Shown: piece by piece, positions 4,981 to 9,161 of the stretch | Numbering within the stretch: position 1 is the stretch's first letter | Layout: each line of letters opens with the position of its first letter | Assembly (NCBI GenBank): GCA_030590185.1 | Contig: JAUUZB010000083.1 | Span: forward strand, 1-9,161 | Length of the DNA: 9,161 bases | Direction: 5' to 3' | Origin: Deltaproteobacteria bacterium | Lineage (GTDB): Bacteria; Myxococcota; XYA12-FULL-58-9; JAUUZB01 | Notes under the pieces: generated by a model | Told to the model about the DNA's origin: nothing | Databases searched by the model: none | Seen by the model: the letters and a program-made list of their open reading frames with translations, nothing else | Translations under genes and position numbers: made by a program

Positions 4981-5069
4981 CTCCGCACACTCTGGTGCCG
5001 TCATCGCGTGGGGATCTAGTGGCCTGCGGGCGGCCTTGCCGCGCGGGGGAACCGCCTTACCGTACGGCC
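4981..5069 (+). promoter_or_regulatory. ferredoxin upstream region with a weak promoter candidate
   Basis: Between the hairpin array and the ferredoxin ATG, TTGCCG (5036-5041) and TACCGT (5058-5063) are 16 bases apart, and the second ends 6 bases before the ATG. There is no ribosome binding site. The arrangement would fit a leaderless transcript starting at or next to the ATG, but each box matches only about half of the consensus. Confidence 0.25.
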
Positions 5070-5444
5070 ATGAGTCGCTTCCGCCACATGATCTTCGTCT
5101 GCGAAACCGAACGCGCGCCGGACAACCCCAAGGGTTGTTGCCAGACCAAGGGCTCAGCCGGGCTGGTCGACCGGCTCAAGGAGCTGAGCGCCGAACACGG
5201 CCTCAAGGGCAAGGTTCGGATCACGACCTCGGGCTGTCTCAATTTTTGCAAGAAGGGCGTCGCCGCGGTGGCCTTCAGCGCCGACCCGGAGCGCGCCGAG
5301 ACTTGGTACACCGGCCTCGGACCGGGGGACGCCGACGCCCTGTTCGAGGCGCACGTCTTGAACGAAGGCCGGCTCAAGCGGGCGGTGGAGCCGATCAAGA
5401 GGCCGCAGATCGTGCACGAGCGACCCGGCGCGTCTCCCGCGTGA
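5070..5444 (+). CDS. thioredoxin-like [2Fe-2S] ferredoxin
   Basis: This 124-residue protein belongs to the thioredoxin-fold [2Fe-2S] ferredoxins, the Aquifex Fd1 / Shethna protein type, soluble electron carriers or protectors. It starts MSRFRHMIFVCETERAPDNP. Cluster ligands are Cys11, Cys23 or Cys24 (in KGCCQTKG), and Cys56 and Cys60 in TTSGCLNFCKKG; the spacing matches the family. The doubled Cys23-Cys24 leaves one ligand uncertain and one spare cysteine. No signal peptide, so cytosolic. ATG 5070 was chosen because the domain begins there; the frame is open far upstream, but that part translates the hairpin array and shows no protein-like features. The redox partner is unknown. It is transcribed away from the DsbA-like operon, with structured non-coding DNA on both sides. 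Confidence 0.9.
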   Translation: MSRFRHMIFVCETERAPDNPKGCCQTKGSAGLVDRLKELSAEHGLKGKVRITTSGCLNFCKKGVAAVAFSADPERAETWYTGLGPGDADALFEAHVLNEGRLKRAVEPIKRPQIVHERPGASPA

Positions 5445-5559
5445 GGCGGACTGGAGGGTGAGGCCCGCGCAGCGAGCCGAAGTGCCGACCGAAGGGAGGT
5501 ACCGAGGGCGAAGGCCCGAGCCCGGAAAGAGGCCGACCCCGGGCCGGAACGGCCCGGGG
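5445..5559 (+). other. non-coding region after ferredoxin with a long GC hairpin
   Basis: No gene is supported here. A perfect 9-bp stem, CCCCGGGCC (5537-5545) with GGCCCGGGG (5551-5559), encloses the loop GGAAC. A smaller hairpin, GGGC/GCCC with loop GAAG, sits at 5506-5517. The position fits transcription termination or 3' end protection of the ferredoxin message. Neither hairpin is followed by a T-run, so a standard intrinsic terminator is not shown. Confidence 0.4.
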
Positions 5560-5680
5560 GCACGCCCAGACAGAGGAGATAGACAACTAACGCTGCGGGC
5601 ACGCCCAGACAGAGGAGATAGACAACCAACGCTGCGGGCACGCCCAAACAAAAAATGGAAAAACGAACCACCAACGCCAC
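5558..5680. repeat. 39-bp tandem repeat, two near-identical copies and a decayed third
   Basis: Unit 1 (5558-5596) and unit 2 (5597-5635) are 39 bp long and differ at a single base (CTAACG versus CCAACG). A third copy starts at 5636 with the same GGGCACGCCC but soon becomes A-rich, and regains similarity at ACCAACGCC; it is about 45 bp. Each unit opens with GGGC-AC-GCCC and carries AGAGGAGATAGACAAC. The first unit overlaps the end of the long hairpin. No gene uses it convincingly. Near-identity of two copies suggests recent duplication. Confidence 0.8.
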
Positions 5681-5760
5681 AACGCCAAACCTGTCCAGCC
5701 CATCACGGATCTGGGCGGTACGTGGGGCAGGACACCCGAGAGTGGTTCTCCCCAACGCGC

Positions 5761-5766
5761 TATACT
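5761..5766 (+). promoter_or_regulatory. TATACT -10 box seven bases before the sulfatase-fold gene
   Basis: TATACT matches the -10 consensus at 5 of 6 positions and ends 7 bases before the ATG at 5774. Transcription would start at or one base before the ATG, giving a leaderless message. There is no ribosome binding site before this ATG, which agrees. No -35 box is visible at 16-18 bases, so the promoter may depend on an activator. Confidence 0.45.
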
Positions 5767-5773
5767 CCGGACG

Positions 5774-8143
5774 ATGCTCACCTCCCTGGCCCGCATCATC
5801 TCAGCCACCGCGGTAGCGAGCCTGCTCCTCGCCGCCGTGCTGTACGGTGGCTACGACCCGCCTCCCCCGCCTCCGGCCGGTCCCCCGCCGCTGGAACCCG
5901 CCGGCTTCGACGCGGCCGCCGAGCGCCTGATCGCCCGCTGCGAGGAGGTCGCGCGACGGAGCCTGGACTGGGACCAGACTCGGGCCCTGGGCGCCCTCGC
6001 CTCCCCCGCCGACGGCTTCACCTTCCGCCTCGACGACCACCTAGATGCAGCCACGGTCAGCGGCTCGGCCCCGCCGACGACGGTCGCCCCGCTCGCCGCG
6101 ATCACCTTCGAGGGCTCCGCTGGGACGACCCTCACCGGGCCAGGCTGCGCGGTCGAGGCCGGTGTCTTAAAATGCAACAGTGGTGGTGTGACGCTGACCA
6201 CGACAGATGAGCTCGGGCTGCCCTTTGCGCAGCTCGGCTGGATCGAGATTCGGGCTCGCCACACCACCGGTCGCCTGATGCAGCTCGCCTGGTTTAGGGC
6301 CGGAGAGCCGCGGGAGGAGCTCGGCCGGCTCAACGTCGACCTGGTCGCCGATGGCCGGCTCCAGGTCTACGCGATCAACGTCACCGATGTTTGGCGCGAA
6401 GGCGTGTCGCGCGGTGACCGCCTCGGCCACCTCGAGCTGACCCTCAGTGATCGCGCCGAGGACCGGCCGGAGCTCGACAGCCTGCGCTTGCTCAGCCCTC
6501 GCGCCGCCTACGCCACTGAGCGCGCCGGGGTCACCTACGCGACCAAGGCACGGGAGACCCGCCGGGTGCTCCACCTGGGTGCGTCGGCCTCCGTGACCTA
6601 TCGCGTGACCCTGCCGCCGGGGGAGCCTCGCCTGAGCTTTGGCGGCGCGTTGCTCGAGGGACCTGGGCCGGTGAGCTTCGAGGTCGAGGTCGAGGGGCGC
6701 ACCCTCCTGCGGCGTACCATTAGCGGCGGGAACGCCTGGCACGACCTGGAGGTCGAGCTGGCGCCCTGGGCGAGCACGACCGTGGCCCTTACCCTGCACG
6801 CCAGCGGCGGGGATGAGATCACCCTGTGGAGCAACCCGGTGATCGCCACCGCCGCGAAAAAACCCCTGCACGTTCTGATGATCCTCGAGGACGCCCTGCG
6901 GGCCGATCACCTCTCGGCCTACGGCTACGCGCGCCCCACGAGCCCCCACCGGGAGGCGCTGGCCCGCCAGGGGGTGCTGTTCGAGCACGCCTTCGCCCAG
7001 GCGACAAAGACTCGCCCGTCCTGCCCGACCATCATGACCTCCCTGTACGCGAGCGCCACTGGGGTGTGGACCTTCCAGGACCGCCTCGCCGACCGCTACC
7101 TCACCCTGGCCGAGATCCTTCGTCACCAGGGCTACGCCACCGCCTCCTTCATCCAGAACGGCAACGCCGGCCCCTTGGCAGGCTTGCACCAAGGGTTCGG
7201 CCAGGTCTTCGATCGCCTCGAACGGGACAGCGCTGCGCTCTATGGTGATCGCGTCGTCGATTGGCTGGACCGCCGCCGGGACCGCAACGCCTTTGTCTAC
7301 CTCCACCTGCTGGATCCCCACGGCCCGTATGCACCGCCAGCGGATCTCCGCCACTGGGCAACCCCGACCGGCGAAGCAGTGAGGTGGAATGCTCTGCGCG
7401 ATCCGAGCGACGTCAGGGAACCAACCGTGGAGGACCGCCGTGGCCGCTACGACGGCGAGGTCGCTCAGAACGACCGGCTCTTTGGCCTTTTTTGGCAGCG
7501 ACTCGCGCAGTTGCAGCTCACGGACCAAACCCTGGTGATGTTCCTGTCGGATCACGGTGAGCACCTCGGCGAGCACGGGCAATGGGATCACCAGCCACCG
7601 GGATACCGCCAGGTGCTGCACGTGCCGCTGATCATGGCGCACCCCGAGCTCCTGCCGGCCGGCGAGCGGATCGCGACGCCGGTCCAGAACATCGACATCC
7701 TCCCCACCATCCTCGAGCTAGCCGGCATCCCTCGGGAACCGTTTCTTCTGCACGGCGAGTCGCTGGTGCCCCTGATCCGTGGCGAGCCTCTGGCGCCCCG
7801 CCTGGTGTTGTCCGAGGAGGTGGTCAGCCAGCCAAAGCGGGAGACGTTGATCCCCTGGTCATCGCTGTTCTTTGGCGAGTTTCACATCCTCACCTCGGAA
7901 CACATCCCCACCTTCGCCTTTCGCTTTCGCAGTGATCCCGAGGAGACCCACGCCATCGCCGTGGGCAACCCGGAGCAGCTCCAACGCCCGGTGCGAGCCG
8001 TCCAGACCGCGAATCAAAAACTGTGGCGCCAGCTCGCCGCGGGCGCCGGCGCGGCCGTGGATTCGGGCACGCAGAGAATCGAATCGGAGCCAGAGGTGAC
8101 CGAGGAGCTGCGCGCCCTCGGCTATCTCGAGCCGGTCGAGTGA
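5774..8143 (+). CDS. exported sulfatase-fold (alkaline phosphatase superfamily) hydrolase with large N-terminal region
   Basis: The 789-residue protein starts with a hydrophobic signal or anchor (to about residue 25) and a proline-rich linker (29-42). An unrecognised region to about 360 follows; residues 265-358 read like a beta-sandwich. The sulfatase-fold domain fills about 365-680. It has the first metal motif MILEDALRADHLSAYGY (369-385), HLLDPHGPYAPP (511-522), FLSDHGEHLGEHGQWDH (590-606) with Asp593 and His594, and VPLIMAHP. At the nucleophile, the family C-x-P-S-R reads T-R-P-S-C, placing Thr413 where formylglycine would form. Thr nucleophiles are known in phosphoglycerol and phosphoethanolamine transferases of this superfamily, so phosphoester chemistry is as likely as sulfatase activity. 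It probably acts in the periplasm or at the surface. The substrate is unknown. Confidence 0.88.
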   Translation: MLTSLARIISATAVASLLLAAVLYGGYDPPPPPPAGPPPLEPAGFDAAAERLIARCEEVARRSLDWDQTRALGALASPADGFTFRLDDHLDAATVSGSAPPTTVAPLAAITFEGSAGTTLTGPGCAVEAGVLKCNSGGVTLTTTDELGLPFAQLGWIEIRARHTTGRLMQLAWFRAGEPREELGRLNVDLVADGRLQVYAINVTDVWREGVSRGDRLGHLELTLSDRAEDRPELDSLRLLSPRAAYATERAGVTYATKARETRRVLHLGASASVTYRVTLPPGEPRLSFGGALLEGPGPVSFEVEVEGRTLLRRTISGGNAWHDLEVELAPWASTTVALTLHASGGDEITLWSNPVIATAAKKPLHVLMILEDALRADHLSAYGYARPTSPHREALARQGVLFEHAFAQATKTRPSCPTIMTSLYASATGVWTFQDRLADRYLTLAEILRHQGYATASFIQNGNAGPLAGLHQGFGQVFDRLERDSAALYGDRVVDWLDRRRDRNAFVYLHLLDPHGPYAPPADLRHWATPTGEAVRWNALRDPSDVREPTVEDRRGRYDGEVAQNDRLFGLFWQRLAQLQLTDQTLVMFLSDHGEHLGEHGQWDHQPPGYRQVLHVPLIMAHPELLPAGERIATPVQNIDILPTILELAGIPREPFLLHGESLVPLIRGEPLAPRLVLSEEVVSQPKRETLIPWSSLFFGEFHILTSEHIPTFAFRFRSDPEETHAIAVGNPEQLQRPVRAVQTANQKLWRQLAAGAGAAVDSGTQRIESEPEVTEELRALGYLEPVE

Positions 8144-8150
8144 CCTGCCG

Positions 8151-8168
8151 CGCCGGTGGCCGCCGGCG
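8151..8168. terminator. short hairpin between two convergent genes
   Basis: CGCCGGT (8151-8157) pairs with GCCGGCG (8162-8168), including one T-G pair, around loop GGCC. It fills most of the 26 bases between the sulfatase-fold stop and the transporter stop and could end transcription from both sides. No T-run follows on either strand, so the call is weak. Confidence 0.3.
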
Positions 8169-8169
8169 T

Positions 8170-9161
8170 TCAAGCAGCATTGTCTGAACGTAGGGCATCT
8201 GCTTCTGCTCGGTAGTCTTGGTAGAGAAAGGTCACCATAATGACGGTGGAGGCGATTGAAGTGGCAATCAGTATCAAAATGAAGTCCTGCCAACCTCCTT
8301 CTTTGTCGGCCACCGCGCCGCCTAGGAAATCGAAAATCATTGCGCCGAAATAGGCCAGAGCGTCGATCAAACCGACCAAGAGGCCGCAATGCTTGCCCCC
8401 GAAATCGATGGCGAAAACACTCATGGGAATGTAATAGGCCGGCGAGATGGCGAAGCCGAAGGTGAAGATCAATCCGATGGTAAGGATGAACTCGAAACGC
8501 TGGCCCAAATCGACGGTGCCCTGGAACCACAGCAGCAGCAAGCAGAGCAGGGCGCATCCTAGGGTGCCCGCCATAACGTACATGATGCTTTTCTTGGACA
8601 ATCTATCGAAGACGAATCCACCGGAGAACACCGCCGCCAGGCAGCCTAGGGGGAACGCGGTGGACGCCATACCCGCCTGGACCGGCGTTAGCTCGAAGGT
8701 TTCGCTGAGGTAGATGGGAATGAAAACCTGGAACTCAAACAAGACTGCGATCGCGGATATAGCCAAACTGATTAGCCAGAAGCGCTGGCTCTTGACGAAA
8801 TAGAGCAGGGCGGCTTTGGCATTGAAGTTTGCTAGAGGATGGCTGTCGGTGGAAGCCGATGGGAGGTTGGAGCTGCCATGGGGGACATCGGAGAGTTCCT
8901 TGGATTGCTCCTTGGCATTGGTGAGGAAGCGGGGCAGCAAAAGGGCGACGAAAAGGGCGATACCGGCGGCGACGTAGAAGAGTCCGTTCCACGCCATTAC
9001 CAACAAGAGGCTGCTCAAGAGCAGCGTGGTCGCGACCGAGCTAATCCTTGAACTGGTGGCGATGAAGCCCCAGATGCGACCGTGTTTGTTCTCCGTGAAT
9101 GAGATCCGAATGATGTTGGCCATGGAGGGCCAACCCGCCGATTTGGCGAAGATCGTGAGGA
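8170..9161 (-). CDS. MFS transporter, C-terminal part (start lies outside the window)
   Basis: About 329 residues of a Major Facilitator Superfamily permease are visible; the frame is open to the window edge (LTIFAKSAGWPSMANIIRISF), so the ATG at 9123 is internal. The AKSAGWPSMANII and KHGRIWGFIATSSRI stretches resemble organophosphate/anion-type MFS carriers. Two membrane segments follow, then a hydrophilic central loop (roughly KEQSKELSDV to NFNAKAALLY). About six more segments come after it, including LISLAISAIAVLFEFQVFIPIYL and an MFS-like DRLSKKSIMYVMAG turn. The substrate cannot be told. Base composition differs from the neighbours: a 60-base sample (8761-8820) is 55% GC against 70% for a sample of the sulfatase-fold gene, with many AT-ending codons. 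That suggests acquisition from elsewhere or a different selective history. Confidence 0.85.
   Translation of the reverse strand, partial: LTIFAKSAGWPSMANIIRISFTENKHGRIWGFIATSSRISSVATTLLLSSLLLVMAWNGLFYVAAGIALFVALLLPRFLTNAKEQSKELSDVPHGSSNLPSASTDSHPLANFNAKAALLYFVKSQRFWLISLAISAIAVLFEFQVFIPIYLSETFELTPVQAGMASTAFPLGCLAAVFSGGFVFDRLSKKSIMYVMAGTLGCALLCLLLLWFQGTVDLGQRFEFILTIGLIFTFGFAISPAYYIPMSVFAIDFGGKHCGLLVGLIDALAYFGAMIFDFLGGAVADKEGGWQDFILILIATSIASTVIMVTFLYQDYRAEADALRSDNAA

Noticed and set aside
4670..5069. N-terminal extension of the ferredoxin into the upstream region
   Set aside because: The extension would translate the hairpin array and gives Pro/Arg/Ser-rich sequence. The ferredoxin domain begins at ATG 5070.
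5537..5559. Classical intrinsic terminator for the ferredoxin gene
   Set aside because: The stem is strong, but no T-run follows on either strand, so only a structured 3' region is claimed.
4835..5680. CRISPR array
   Set aside because: The hairpin units are not identical repeats with unique spacers, and the 39-bp units are directly contiguous without spacers. No cas gene is present.
5057..5755. Minus-strand frame with a 13-residue hydrophobic repeat over the tandem repeat
   Set aside because: The repeat length of 39 bp keeps any frame open. Half of it runs antisense to the ferredoxin gene, and no ribosome binding site or family resemblance was seen.
6167..7642. Long minus-strand open frame opposite the sulfatase-fold gene
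   Set aside because: It mirrors codon positions of a high-GC gene with clear family motifs on the plus strand; its translation has no recognisable domain and no start support.

Overview
The window is GC-rich bacterial chromosome: 70% GC in one 60-base sample of the large hydrolase gene. Genes are tightly packed, with many 4-bp stop/start overlaps. The acpP-rpiB-glyA block, an exported isoaspartyl methyltransferase, a DUF1499 protein and a thioredoxin-like [2Fe-2S] ferredoxin would suit a Myxococcota/Desulfobacterota-type ('deltaproteobacterial') or related uncultivated lineage. That placement is inference, because no marker here is decisive.

Layout. Positions 1-1842, minus strand: a 38-residue basic protein, an exported protein-L-isoaspartate O-methyltransferase (pcm), acyl carrier protein (acpP), ribose-5-phosphate isomerase B (rpiB) and the first third or less of serine hydroxymethyltransferase (glyA). 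Positions 1843-2067: a divergent control region rich in palindromes. Positions 2068-3139, plus strand: a small outer-membrane-type protein and a DUF1499 protein, probably translationally coupled. Positions 3136-4640, minus strand: a DsbA/FrnE-type oxidoreductase followed by an epoxide-hydrolase-like alpha/beta hydrolase. Positions 4641-5069: a gene-free stretch with an array of five related hairpins. Positions 5070-5444, plus: a thioredoxin-like [2Fe-2S] ferredoxin. Positions 5445-5773: a gene-free stretch with a long hairpin and a 39-bp tandem repeat. Positions 5774-8143, plus: a 789-residue exported sulfatase-fold hydrolase. Positions 8170-9161, minus: the C-terminal part of an MFS transporter of visibly lower GC.

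Main discovery. The DsbA/FrnE-type gene has an in-frame TGA at 4604-4602. It replaces the first cysteine of the CPWC redox motif, giving YI-TGA-PWCY. The reading frame is intact on both sides and carries the family motifs. The best explanation is a selenocysteine (UPWC) oxidoreductase, and candidate stem-loops lie just after the TGA. Ordinary gene calling would start at the GTG at 4580 and lose the active site. A nonsense mutation or a base error remains possible, and no selenocysteine machinery is visible in this window.

Other points for follow-up: the covarying hairpin array; two hairpins in the leader of the basic-protein gene; a 15-codon mini-ORF bridging two genes; an ACP with altered recognition-helix charges and no fabF beside it; and a sulfatase-fold enzyme with threonine in place of the formylglycine cysteine.
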